From contig CAVTFT010000017.1 in assembly GCA_963734085.1 (NCBI GenBank), forward strand, positions 496,001 to 560,000: DNA of 64,000 nt, in the 5' to 3' direction. The first letter of the stretch is position 1. Each line of letters starts with the position of its first letter. Below are positions 17,002 through 25,276 of this stretch, piece by piece. The position numbers and the translations under genes are program-made. This DNA comes from CAIWHR01 sp963734085. GTDB taxonomy: Bacteria > Pseudomonadota > Gammaproteobacteria > Burkholderiales > Casimicrobiaceae. The notes under the pieces were generated by a model, which was not told the origin of the DNA, searched no databases, and saw only the letters and a program-made list of their open reading frames with translations.

Positions 17002-19014
17002 ATGAGAACGCCGTATCCGCATCTGCTCGCGCCGCTCGATCTCGGCTTCACGACGCTCGCGAACCGCGTGCTGATGGGCTCGATGCACACCGGCCTCGAG
17101 GAGGCGCCGGACGGCTACGCGCGGATGGCGGCGTTCTACGCGGAGCGCGCCCGCGGCGGCGTCGGCCTGATCGTCACCGGCGGGATCGCGCCGAATTTCG
17201 CGGGCCGGGTCGAGCCGCGCGCCGCGCAACTCTCGTGGCCGTGGCAGGTGGGCCGGCATCGGCTGATCACGGAGGCCGTGCACGCCGCCGGCGGCAAGAT
17301 CGCGCTGCAGATCCTTCACGCCGGACGCTACGCCTATCACCCGCTGTCGGTTGCGCCCTCGGCGCTGCGCTCGCCGATCACGCCGTTCCGGCCGCGCGCG
17401 CTCACGCGCTGGGGGGTCGGCAAGACGATCGCCGCCTACGTGCGCTGTGCGCTGCTCGCGCAGCGCGCAGGCTACGACGGCGTCGAGATCATGGGATCCG
17501 AGGGTTATCTGATCAACGAGTTCGTGGCGCCGCGGACCAACCATCGTGAAGACGAATGGGGCGGCTCGCTCGAGAACCGGCTGCGCTTGCCCGTGGAGAT
17601 CGTCCGCCGCACGCGCGAGGGCGTCGGCTGCGACTTCATCCTCATCTTCCGGCTCTCGATGCTCGATCTCGTCGACGGTGGCAGCACGTGGGACGAGGTC
17701 GTCGCGCTCGCGCAGGCCGTCGAACGTGCCGGTGCGACGATCATCAACACGGGCATCGGCTGGCACGAGGCGCGAGTCCCCACGATCGCCACGATGGTGC
17801 CGCGTGCGGCGTTCGCGTGGGTGACGAAGCGGATGAAAGCCGAGGTCGCGATTCCGCTGATCGCAACCAACCGGATCAACGACCCCGCGGTCGCCGAGGA
17901 CGTGCTCGCGCACGGCGCCGCCGACATGGTGTCGATGGCGCGGCCCTTCCTGGCCGACGCCGAGTTCGTCAACAAGGCCGCCCAGGGCCGCGCCGACGAG
18001 ATCAACACCTGCATCGGCTGCAACCAGGCGTGCCTCGACCAGATCTTCGAGCGCAAGGTCGCCTCGTGCCTCGTCAATCCGCGCGCCTGCCACGAGACTA
18101 CAATCGTGCTCAAGCCCGCGACACGGAAAAAGCGCGTCGCCGTCGTCGGCGCCGGACCGGCAGGACTCGCCTGTGCGACGACGGCCGCTGAAGCGGGGCA
18201 CGCGGTCACGCTGTTCGACGCGGCGGCCGAAATCGGCGGCCAGTTCAATCTCGCGAAGCGCATCCCGGGCAAGGACGAGTTCGGTGAGACGCTGCGCTAT
18301 TACGGCCGGACGATCGAGCGCACCGGAGTGACGCTGCAGCTCGGGCGCCGCATCGCCGCGTCCGATGTCGCGGGGTTCGACCACGTGGTGCTCGCGACCG
18401 GCATCGTGCCGCGCACGCCGGCGATTCCGGGAATCGACCATCCGAAGGTCGCGAGCTACGTGGACATCGTCCTGGGACGCCGCGAAGCGGGCCGGCGTGT
18501 CGCGATCATCGGCGCCGGCGGAATCGGCTTCGACGTCGGCGAATTCCTGACCCATCACGGCGGCCATGACGAGGTCGGCGAATATCAGGACGAATGGGGG
18601 ATTGATACCGGTTACGCGGACCGCGGCGGCGTGAAGGTGCCGGTGGAAGGGCGATCGCCGCGCGAAGTGTGGCTTCTGCAGCGCAAGGCGACCAAGGTCG
18701 GCGACGGCCTCGCGAAGACGACCGGCTGGATCCGGCGCACGCTGCTCAAGCGGCGCGGCGTGCAGATGCTTGGGGGAGTGGTCTACGAGGGCATCGACGA
18801 CGCGGGACTGCATTTGTGCGTCGACGGGCAGTCGCGCGTCCTCGACGTCGACACGATCGTCATCTGCGCCGGGCAGGAGTCGCAGCGCGAGCTCGCCCTG
18901 CCACTGCGCCAATCGGGCATTCCTGCGACGTTGATCGGCGGCGCCGACGTGGCGGTGGAGCTCGACGCGCGCCGCGCGATCGCGCAGGGGATGGAGGTCG
19001 CGCTTAGTCTGTAG
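17002..19014 (+). CDS. 2,4-dienoyl-CoA reductase-like NADH:flavin oxidoreductase (FadH family)
   Basis: A 670-residue flavoprotein with the FadH/TMADH architecture. An Old Yellow Enzyme barrel (about 5-330) contains GSMHTGLEE, ILHAGRYAYHPLSV and the HREDEWGGSLENR block. Cysteines 337, 340, 344 and 356 form the [4Fe-4S] site, and a C-terminal FAD/NAD(P) part begins at about 375 with VAVVGAGPAGL and a second GAGGIGFDVGEF. It would reduce dienoyl-CoA intermediates for the acyl-CoA operon just upstream; related enzymes with the same domains act on other substrates, so the specificity is open. It lies downstream of the repeat at 16903-16995. Confidence 0.88.
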   Translation: MRTPYPHLLAPLDLGFTTLANRVLMGSMHTGLEEAPDGYARMAAFYAERARGGVGLIVTGGIAPNFAGRVEPRAAQLSWPWQVGRHRLITEAVHAAGGKIALQILHAGRYAYHPLSVAPSALRSPITPFRPRALTRWGVGKTIAAYVRCALLAQRAGYDGVEIMGSEGYLINEFVAPRTNHREDEWGGSLENRLRLPVEIVRRTREGVGCDFILIFRLSMLDLVDGGSTWDEVVALAQAVERAGATIINTGIGWHEARVPTIATMVPRAAFAWVTKRMKAEVAIPLIATNRINDPAVAEDVLAHGAADMVSMARPFLADAEFVNKAAQGRADEINTCIGCNQACLDQIFERKVASCLVNPRACHETTIVLKPATRKKRVAVVGAGPAGLACATTAAEAGHAVTLFDAAAEIGGQFNLAKRIPGKDEFGETLRYYGRTIERTGVTLQLGRRIAASDVAGFDHVVLATGIVPRTPAIPGIDHPKVASYVDIVLGRREAGRRVAIIGAGGIGFDVGEFLTHHGGHDEVGEYQDEWGIDTGYADRGGVKVPVEGRSPREVWLLQRKATKVGDGLAKTTGWIRRTLLKRRGVQMLGGVVYEGIDDAGLHLCVDGQSRVLDVDTIVICAGQESQRELALPLRQSGIPATLIGGADVAVELDARRAIAQGMEVALSL

Positions 19015-19501
19015 CTCGCTTTCGCCGGTGATGGCGGAGGCCGAGCTTGCGCCCCGCCTGCGGCGGCAGCGGCGCTCCGGCGTGCGCGGCCGTCATCGCG
19101 GCGACCGCTGCCCGCACCGCTTCCGGAAACCGCTCGCTGTGGCGCGTCGCCATGCTGACGTGGAGCGCGACGATTTCGTTGGTCGCTGTGAGAGCGCCGT
19201 CGCGCACCCGATACATCTCGTGCAGGTAATGGAGACGCTTGTCGTCGCCGTCGAGGAGCCGGCTCACGATGCGCACCGCGTCACCGGAAAAGAGCTCGCG
19301 CAGGTAGTCGACGTTCATCGCCAGCGTGAACATCGAGCGGCCCTGGGCGAGGATCGACCAGCCGATCCCGAGCCGATCGTAGAACGCGTCGGTCGCGCGG
19401 TCGAACGCGAGCACGTAGTAGGCGACGTTCATGTGACCGTTCGCATCCGTCCACGCGGGAAGGATCTCGACGCGGGTTTCGACCGGCGCGACGTCGTTCA
19501 C
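19004..19501 (-). CDS. Hot-dog acyl-CoA thioesterase, candidate DHNA-CoA hydrolase
   Basis: A 165-residue 4-hydroxybenzoyl-CoA thioesterase-type hot-dog protein. The N-terminal motif WTDANGHMNVAYY with Asp19 and His23 matches the catalytic region of 4HBT/YbgC enzymes. The GTG start overlaps the menA stop as GTGA, so translation is probably coupled to menA. Because menB makes a CoA thioester that must be hydrolysed before MenA prenylates it, a thioesterase tied to menA is a reasonable candidate for that step; this is inference from position. The 3' end overlaps the FadH-like gene end by 11 bases in the convergent direction. Confidence 0.8.
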   Translation of the reverse strand: MNDVAPVETRVEILPAWTDANGHMNVAYYVLAFDRATDAFYDRLGIGWSILAQGRSMFTLAMNVDYLRELFSGDAVRIVSRLLDGDDKRLHYLHEMYRVRDGALTATNEIVALHVSMATRHSERFPEAVRAAVAAMTAAHAGAPLPPQAGRKLGLRHHRRKRATD

Positions 19502-20436
19502 GGGCCGGGATTCAGGCGCCCCGCCAGCGCGCCCGCCGACAGCAGGAGTCCGAACGCGACTTCGAGCAGCACGGTGCGAAACAGCAGCGTGTTTTGCGCC
19601 GTCCCGGGCGGCGTGCGGCGAAGTTGGCGCGCGAGGCGCACGCCCCACGGCATCGCCGCGAGCGGCAGCGCGAACCAGCCGCTCCGCTCGATCCACGCGA
19701 GGGCGACGGCGAGAGCGAATGGTGCGAGGACGAGCGACGCATAGAGTCGCACCGCACCGGCCTCGGAGAGCACGACGGCGAGCGTCCGCCGTCCGGTGCT
19801 CCGGTCGTGGTCGCGATCGCGGAAATTGTTGACGAGCAGCACCGCGGATGCGTGCATCCCGATCGCGATGGCCGCGATCCATGCGCCGGTTCCGATCGTT
19901 CCGGCCTGTACGTAATAGGAGCCGCAGACGGCAACGAGGCCGAAGAACAGGAATACGGTGAGCTCGCCCCACGGCGTGTAGGCGATCGGCCGGGGGCCGC
20001 CCATGTATGCCCAGGCGGCGGTCGTCGACGACACGCTGGTCGCGACAATCGGCCATCCGCCGCGGATCATCAGCGGCAGCGCGACGAGTTGCGCCAGGGC
20101 AATGGCGGCGACGATCGCGCGCTTGACCTCGCGCGGCGCGAGCCAGCCGTTCGCGGTCGCGCGCGGCAGGCCGACCCGCCGGCCGGTTTCATCGCCGCGT
20201 TCGGTGTAGCCGACGTCGTTCTGCAGGTTGGTGACGACTTGCATCATCACCGCCGAATTGAGCGCAATAAAAGCGATCCACAGGTCGAAGACGCCTTCGA
20301 GCGACCACGCGAGGCAGGTCGCAACGATGACGGGAATCGTCGCGATCCACAGCGTCTTGAGCCGCAGCGCGACGCGCCAGGCGTCCCAGGAGCCGGGGCG
20401 GATCGGCGGCAGCGTGATGGAACCGGCGGGAGGCAT
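19498..20436 (-). CDS. menA: 1,4-dihydroxy-2-naphthoate polyprenyltransferase (MenA)
   Basis: An integral-membrane UbiA-superfamily prenyltransferase of 312 residues with about eight to nine hydrophobic helices. The first Asp-rich motif is NLQNDVGYTERGDETGRR (Asn70 to about 87), of the N-x3-D-x7-D type, and a second motif NNFRDRDHDRSTGRR follows near 190-205. Both are typical of MenA. I chose the ATG at 20436; an upstream extension to 20607 would read through the promoter region. It is followed by the overlapping thioesterase. menB and menE lie about 18 kb away on the same strand. Confidence 0.88.
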   Translation of the reverse strand: MPPAGSITLPPIRPGSWDAWRVALRLKTLWIATIPVIVATCLAWSLEGVFDLWIAFIALNSAVMMQVVTNLQNDVGYTERGDETGRRVGLPRATANGWLAPREVKRAIVAAIALAQLVALPLMIRGGWPIVATSVSSTTAAWAYMGGPRPIAYTPWGELTVFLFFGLVAVCGSYYVQAGTIGTGAWIAAIAIGMHASAVLLVNNFRDRDHDRSTGRRTLAVVLSEAGAVRLYASLVLAPFALAVALAWIERSGWFALPLAAMPWGVRLARQLRRTPPGTAQNTLLFRTVLLEVAFGLLLSAGALAGRLNPGP

Positions 20437-20469
20437 GGCAAGCGGCCGACAGAAAAGACTCGGGGTGCG

Positions 20470-20475
20470 ATTATA
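20470..20475 (-). promoter_or_regulatory. Candidate -10 box of the menA promoter
   Basis: A perfect TATAAT on the minus strand 33 bases upstream of the menA ATG. No clear -35 hexamer is seen at 16-18 bases. Confidence 0.4.
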
Positions 20476-20621
20476 AGAGCCCGCCGCGCTCCTGGCATTC
20501 GGTACGACTTCGCGAGGGGCGACGCCGCCATGACCGGCGTCAGAGTCGGCATTTTGCCGGCGGCGGTATCCTTGAAACGACGCCGGCCGGCGCGGCAGGC
20601 GCGCCATGGGAGAGGAGGACG

Positions 20622-21278
20622 ATGGCGATGGTCTTTCGCGATCGAGCCGATGCAGCGACGCAACTCGCGCACGCGCTCAAGCAATGGCAGGGCAAGAATC
20701 CGCTGGTGCTCGCCATTCCGCGTGGTGCGGTGCCGATGGCGAAGGTCATCGCCGACGCGCTCGGCGGGGAGCTCGACGTCGTGCTCATCCGCAAGCTGCC
20801 CGCGCCGGGGAGCCCGGAATTCGCGATCGGCTCCGTCGACGAGACCGGGTGGAGCTATATCGCCGATTACGCGGCGCAAGCGGGAGCGACTCCCGACTAC
20901 ATTGCGCGGGCGACCGCCGCCGAGATGGCAACGATGCGCCGCCGTCGTGCGCAATACACACCCGTGCGGCCACCGCTCGATCCGGCCGGCAGGGTAGCAA
21001 TCGTCGTCGACGACGGGCTCGCGACCGGCGCAACGATGATCGCCGCGCTGCACGCGGTGCGCGCGCGGGGTCCACAGCGGCTGATCTGCGCGGTGCCGGT
21101 CGCGTCGACCGAGGCGGTCGAAAAGGTGCGCCAGCACGCCGACGACGTCGTGTGTCTGCAGACGCCCGCGTTCTTTCGCGCCGTCGGGCAGTTCTACCAG
21201 GACTTTCGCCAGGTCGACGACGACGAGGTGATCGCGCTCCTCCGTGCGGCAGGATCGGCAAGGCCCGCCGCCACGTAG
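20622..21278 (+). CDS. Phosphoribosyltransferase-family protein
   Basis: A 218-residue type I PRTase fold. The PRPP-binding loop is VVDDGLATGAT at 128-138, and the N-terminal LVLAIPRGAVPMAKVIA and LIRKLPAPGSPEFAIG segments match a subfamily of stand-alone PRTases of unknown substrate often found next to dienelactone-hydrolase-like proteins. Such a hydrolase is indeed the convergent neighbour, six bases away. A GGAGG ribosome-binding site sits a few bases before the ATG. The physiological reaction is unknown. Confidence 0.85.
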   Translation: MAMVFRDRADAATQLAHALKQWQGKNPLVLAIPRGAVPMAKVIADALGGELDVVLIRKLPAPGSPEFAIGSVDETGWSYIADYAAQAGATPDYIARATAAEMATMRRRRAQYTPVRPPLDPAGRVAIVVDDGLATGATMIAALHAVRARGPQRLICAVPVASTEAVEKVRQHADDVVCLQTPAFFRAVGQFYQDFRQVDDDEVIALLRAAGSARPAAT

Positions 21279-21284
21279 CTCCGG

Positions 21285-21968
21285 TCAGCCGGTCGCGCGT
21301 CGGGACGGGGCGAGCCAGCGCAGGAACCAGGCGGACGCAGCGTCGGCCGCCTGCTCGAGCGTGCCCGGTTCTTCGAACAAATGCGTCGCACCCGGGATGA
21401 TCGTCAGCGTCTTTTCGCAGCGCAGTCGCGCGAACGCCGCGCGGTTGAGATCGATGACGACATCGTCGCGCCCGCCGACGATCAGCAGCGTCGGCGCCGT
21501 CACGCGGCCGAGCGCGTCGGCGCCGGCAAGGTCCGGCCGGCCGCCGCGCGAGACGACGGCGGCGATGTCGTTTCCGGGCGCCGCGGCTGCGGCGAGTGCT
21601 GCCGCAGCACCGGTGCTCGCGCCGAAATAGCCCAGCGGAAGGCGCGCGGCGTCGGCGTCGTTGCGCGCCCACTCCGTCGCCGCGAGCAGGCGTGACGTGA
21701 GGAGCGCGATGTCGAAGCGCGTCTGATAGGTGCGATCCTCGACCACCGTGAGCAGATCGAAGAGCAGCGTGCCGATGCTGGCGGCATTCAGCACGCCGGC
21801 AACAAAGGTATTGCGGGGCGAATGGCGCGAGCTGCCGCTGCCGTGCGCAAAGAGAACGACCCCGGCGGCGTTCGCCGGCAGCGTCAGCGTTCCGTCGAGG
21901 TTCGCCACGCCGGCCGCGATGGCGACGTTTCGCACGCGCTGCGCAGAACCCGAAGGGTCGCCGGTCAT
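21285..21968 (-). CDS. Alpha/beta hydrolase, dienelactone-hydrolase-like
   Basis: A 227-residue alpha/beta hydrolase. The oxyanion-type motif LFAHGSGSSRHSPRN is near 39-53, the nucleophile elbow GASTG at 116-120 gives Ser118, the acid lies in VGGRDDVV and the His in PGATHLFEEP. I chose the ATG at 21968; the longer open frame overlaps the next gene. It is convergent with the phosphoribosyltransferase, a pairing often seen (sometimes as a fusion) in proteobacteria. The substrate is unknown. Confidence 0.85.
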   Translation of the reverse strand: MTGDPSGSAQRVRNVAIAAGVANLDGTLTLPANAAGVVLFAHGSGSSRHSPRNTFVAGVLNAASIGTLLFDLLTVVEDRTYQTRFDIALLTSRLLAATEWARNDADAARLPLGYFGASTGAAAALAAAAAPGNDIAAVVSRGGRPDLAGADALGRVTAPTLLIVGGRDDVVIDLNRAAFARLRCEKTLTIIPGATHLFEEPGTLEQAADAASAWFLRWLAPSRRATG

Positions 21969-22008
21969 CGCGGGACGAAGAATGAGGCGTGATGCCGCGC
22001 CCGGAGCG

Positions 22009-22527
22009 TCAGCGGCGCCAGTGCGCACGCAGCGAGTATTCGTTCTTCCCGTACTCGAGCTCGAGCTCGCCCTGATAGGCATGCCTGACCGCTTCACCGA
22101 TGCGGCGCGCGAGGTGGATGTCGCTGGTCGTAATCACGAGTCGCGCGGGCGCTTCGGCAATGTCCATGATCCGGTGTACCGGGTGATCCGCTTTTTCGCG
22201 CGTCTCCTCGTTTCGCGCGAGCTGCGTCATTTCGTCACGGTGCGCGTCGACGAATGCACCATCGAGCGTCAGCGTGCCCGCGGGCAGCTTGTCGCGGATG
22301 CGGTGGCACGCCGGACAGAGCACCTCGTGCGCGCCCTGCGGCGCGTCGGCCCACGACCACCGGCCACGATGAAACACGGCCCCGCAATCGCCGCATCGTG
22401 CCGGCTCCCGATACTTGCCCTTGGCCTCGTAGGGATCGTGCGGCGCTTCGTCATAGATCCCCGCGCCGTGGCGGCGGACGCCCCCCGGCTGCGTGAGGGG
22501 CGTGGGTGTTGTCTTGCGTCCCGTCAT
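22009..22527 (-). CDS. BCAM0308-like zinc-ribbon protein
   Basis: A 172-residue soluble protein resembling the BCAM0308 family of uncharacterised proteins. Cys45/Cys48 (CGDC) and Cys71/Cys74 (CPAC) form a likely zinc ribbon; the C-terminal half holds ITTSDIHLARRIGEAVRHAY followed by GELELEYGKNEYSLRAHW. I chose the ATG at 22527, which has AGGAAGAG just upstream, over a TTG at 22545. It lies 40 bases upstream of the alpha/beta hydrolase on the same strand. The function is not known. Confidence 0.75.
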   Translation of the reverse strand: MTGRKTTPTPLTQPGGVRRHGAGIYDEAPHDPYEAKGKYREPARCGDCGAVFHRGRWSWADAPQGAHEVLCPACHRIRDKLPAGTLTLDGAFVDAHRDEMTQLARNEETREKADHPVHRIMDIAEAPARLVITTSDIHLARRIGEAVRHAYQGELELEYGKNEYSLRAHWRR

Positions 22528-22573
22528 CGTCTCTTCCTTTGTCAATCGTCCCCATCAGGCTTGCTGGTTGGCC

Positions 22574-24727
22574 TCATGCGGCTCGCAGATCGTGGTGCTT
22601 GAGCGGCAGCGAACGGATCCGCCTGCCGGTGGCGGCGGCGATCGCATTGCACACGGCGGGTGTCAGAGGCAGGATCGCCGGCTCACCGTGTCCGCCCCAA
22701 AACCCGCCGGTCGGCACGAGCACGGTTTCGACCTTCGGCATCTCGGCGATCCGCGGCAGCGGAAAGTCGTGGAAGTTGGACTCCACGACGCGCCCGTCCT
22801 TCAGGTTGATCTCCTGGTAGAGAATGCTGCCGAGACCGAAGGCGACGTTGCTCTCGGCCTGCGCGCGGCAGGTATCGGGATTCACGACGTAACCCGAATC
22901 GATCGCGAGGACAATGCGGTGCACCTTCGGCTCCCCTGCATCGCTCACCGACACTTCGGCCACCATCGCGGCATAGCTGCCGAAGCCGTCCGCGACAGCC
23001 ACCCCGCGGTGCACGCCCGCCGGCAGCGGAGAACCCCAACCCGCAGCTTTCGCGACGGCTTCGAGCACGAGGCGGTTCTTGTCTCCCTCCTTCAGCATCG
23101 CCCGTCGAAATTCGACCGGGTCCTTGCCTGCAGCGAGCGCAAGCTCGTCGATGAAGCACTCCCGGTAATAGGCGTTCTGCTGCCCCGGGGCGCGCCAGAA
23201 GCCCACCGGCACATGACCGTTGCGCATCGCGTAGTCCACCTGCTGGTTCGCGACCGTGTAGGGCATGTCGCTGAACGAGCGCACCGCCGAGAAGTCGATC
23301 CCTTCCTTGTTGAGCGCTTTCGGCATCAGGACCTGGAGGATCGACGGACAGGCGATTGTCGTCTGCATGGCGATCACCTTGCCCTTCGCATCGAGACCCG
23401 CTTTCATCCGCACGATGCTCGCCGGGCGATAGAAGTCATGCTGCATGTCCTCTTCGCGCGACCACATCAACTTCACGGGCACCCCGGGCATCGCCTTGGC
23501 GATCGCCACACCCTGCCTGACGAAATCCTGCGGGGCGCCGCGGCGGCCGAATCCGCCGCCCAGCATCATCTTGTGCACCTCGATTTTCTCGAGCGGCAGA
23601 CCGGACGCCTCGGCCGCGGCGGCCATCGACGCCTCGGCGTTCTGCGTCGACGTCCACAGCTCGAGGAAGCCCTCGGGCTTCAACCACGCCGTGCACGTCT
23701 GCGGTTCCATGGTCGCGTGGTTGAGATACGGCGACTGGTATTCGGCTTCGACGATCTTTGCTGCGGCAGCAAACCCTGCCTGCGTGTCCCCCAGCCTGCG
23801 CGCCTGAGGCAGCTTCGTGTCGGCGAGGCCTTCGCGCAGCATTGCCGCGATGGCCTGGTTGTCGACCGCACCATTGCCGGCGGCATCCCACTCGATCTTC
23901 AGCTTCTTCAAAGCCTCGTTGGCACGCCACCAGTTGTCGGCGACGACGGCGACGAAGGCCTCCTCGCGCACCACTTTCTTCACGCCGCGCATCCCGAGCG
24001 CTGCACGGTCGTCGACGCTCACCACCTTGCCACCGAACACCGGGCACTGCGCGATCGACGCGTGCAACATCCGGGGCAGGGTAACGTCGACGGCGAACAC
24101 GGGTTTGCCCCGCACCTTGTCGGGAATGTCGAGACGGTGCAGCGGCTTGCCGGCGATCTTCCAGTTCGCGGGATCGCGCAACGCGACATCCTGCGGCGGT
24201 GCGAGCTTCGCCGCGGCAGAGGCCACTGCGCCGTAGCGAAGCGTCCGGCCCGTCGGAGCATGAGTGATGACGCCGCCAGCCGCCGTGCATTGCGCGGCGG
24301 GTACCTTCCACCGGGCTGCGGCTGCCGCGACCAGCATTTCGCGCGCGCTCGCACCCGCCTTGCGCACGTAGTCCTGCGACGAGCGCACGCCCTGGCTGCC
24401 GCCGGTGGACATCGAGCCCCAGATGCGATTGCGGCGGATGTGCTCGTTCGGCGAGGCGAACTCGGCGCCGACGTTCGCCCAGTCGCAATCGAGCTCTTCG
24501 GCGACGAGCTGCGCGAGCGCGGTATAGGTGCCTTGCCCCATCTCGGAGCGGGCGATGCGGATGATGACGCGGTCGTCGGGATGAATGACAATCCAGGCGT
24601 TGACTTCGGTCGCGGCTGCGCCGCCGACCGCTGCGATTGCGACTGGGAAGCGGAACTCGAGCGCAAGGCCGCCGCCCACCGCGGTTGAAACCTTCAGGAA
24701 CTCGCGACGCGAAAGTGTGGTTGTCAT
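22574..24727 (-). CDS. Molybdenum hydroxylase large subunit (IorB-like, xanthine dehydrogenase family)
   Basis: A 717-residue molybdopterin-binding subunit of the xanthine oxidase family, closest in layout to isoquinoline 1-oxidoreductase beta or membrane-bound aldehyde dehydrogenases. Residues 6-12, SRREFLK, are a Tat signal, so the cofactor-loaded enzyme is probably exported to the periplasm. RSEMGQGTYTALAQLVAEEL, the GGFGRRG motif and the C-terminal GGFWGGHGEPAILPLTPAVCNAIA block carry the Mo-site features. It is encoded 11 bases after the [2Fe-2S] subunit. The third, cytochrome c subunit seen in related systems is not adjacent. The substrate cannot be told from sequence. Confidence 0.9.
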   Translation of the reverse strand: MTTTLSRREFLKVSTAVGGGLALEFRFPVAIAAVGGAAATEVNAWIVIHPDDRVIIRIARSEMGQGTYTALAQLVAEELDCDWANVGAEFASPNEHIRRNRIWGSMSTGGSQGVRSSQDYVRKAGASAREMLVAAAAARWKVPAAQCTAAGGVITHAPTGRTLRYGAVASAAAKLAPPQDVALRDPANWKIAGKPLHRLDIPDKVRGKPVFAVDVTLPRMLHASIAQCPVFGGKVVSVDDRAALGMRGVKKVVREEAFVAVVADNWWRANEALKKLKIEWDAAGNGAVDNQAIAAMLREGLADTKLPQARRLGDTQAGFAAAAKIVEAEYQSPYLNHATMEPQTCTAWLKPEGFLELWTSTQNAEASMAAAAEASGLPLEKIEVHKMMLGGGFGRRGAPQDFVRQGVAIAKAMPGVPVKLMWSREEDMQHDFYRPASIVRMKAGLDAKGKVIAMQTTIACPSILQVLMPKALNKEGIDFSAVRSFSDMPYTVANQQVDYAMRNGHVPVGFWRAPGQQNAYYRECFIDELALAAGKDPVEFRRAMLKEGDKNRLVLEAVAKAAGWGSPLPAGVHRGVAVADGFGSYAAMVAEVSVSDAGEPKVHRIVLAIDSGYVVNPDTCRAQAESNVAFGLGSILYQEINLKDGRVVESNFHDFPLPRIAEMPKVETVLVPTGGFWGGHGEPAILPLTPAVCNAIAAATGRRIRSLPLKHHDLRAA

Positions 24728-24738
24728 GGCCGTTCTCC

Positions 24739-25212
24739 TCAGCCGTTCCTCGCCGCGGGCGCTGCGGAAGCGGAGGCGATCGCGTGGAGCGCCTTTCTAA
24801 CCCGCGTGTACGTGCCGCAGCGGCACAGGTTGGTCATCGTCGCGTCGATGTCCGCGTCGGTGGGCCGAGGGTGCTTCGCGAGGAGCGCAGCGGCCGCCAT
24901 GATCATGCCGGTCTGGCAATAGCCGCATTGCGGGACTTCGTGCTCGATCCACGCCTTCTGGACACGGTGCAGCCCCTTTTCCGACAGGCCCTCGATGGTG
25001 ACGATCCTTTTGCCGACCGCCGCCGATGCGGGCAGCGAACAGGAACGCACCGGCTCGCCGTCGACGTGCACCGTACAAGCCCCGCACACGGCGATGCCGC
25101 AGCCGTACTTCGTTCCGGTGAGGTTCAAGTGGTCGCGCAAGACCCAGAGCAGGGGCATCTCGGGCTCGACGTCGACCGTACGGGTGCGCCCGTTCACAAT
25201 CAGCTGGAGCAT
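24739..25212 (-). CDS. Molybdenum hydroxylase small subunit, [2Fe-2S] protein (IorA-like)
   Basis: A 157-residue iron-sulfur subunit with two [2Fe-2S] domains. The plant-type cluster uses Cys38, 43, 46 and 58; the second uses Cys96, 99, 130 and 132 in CGYCQTGM and LCRCGTY. It passes electrons from the molybdenum subunit. I chose the ATG at 25212 (MLQLIVNGRTRTVDV) because the fold starts there; the open frame extends upstream without family similarity. It precedes the large subunit in a two-gene operon. Confidence 0.92.
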   Translation of the reverse strand: MLQLIVNGRTRTVDVEPEMPLLWVLRDHLNLTGTKYGCGIAVCGACTVHVDGEPVRSCSLPASAAVGKRIVTIEGLSEKGLHRVQKAWIEHEVPQCGYCQTGMIMAAAALLAKHPRPTDADIDATMTNLCRCGTYTRVRKALHAIASASAAPAARNG

Positions 25213-25276
25213 TGGCGTTTCCTCCGAATGATTGGCTACGCGCAGGCAGGCACGTCGGTAACTGGGCCGCAGGCGA

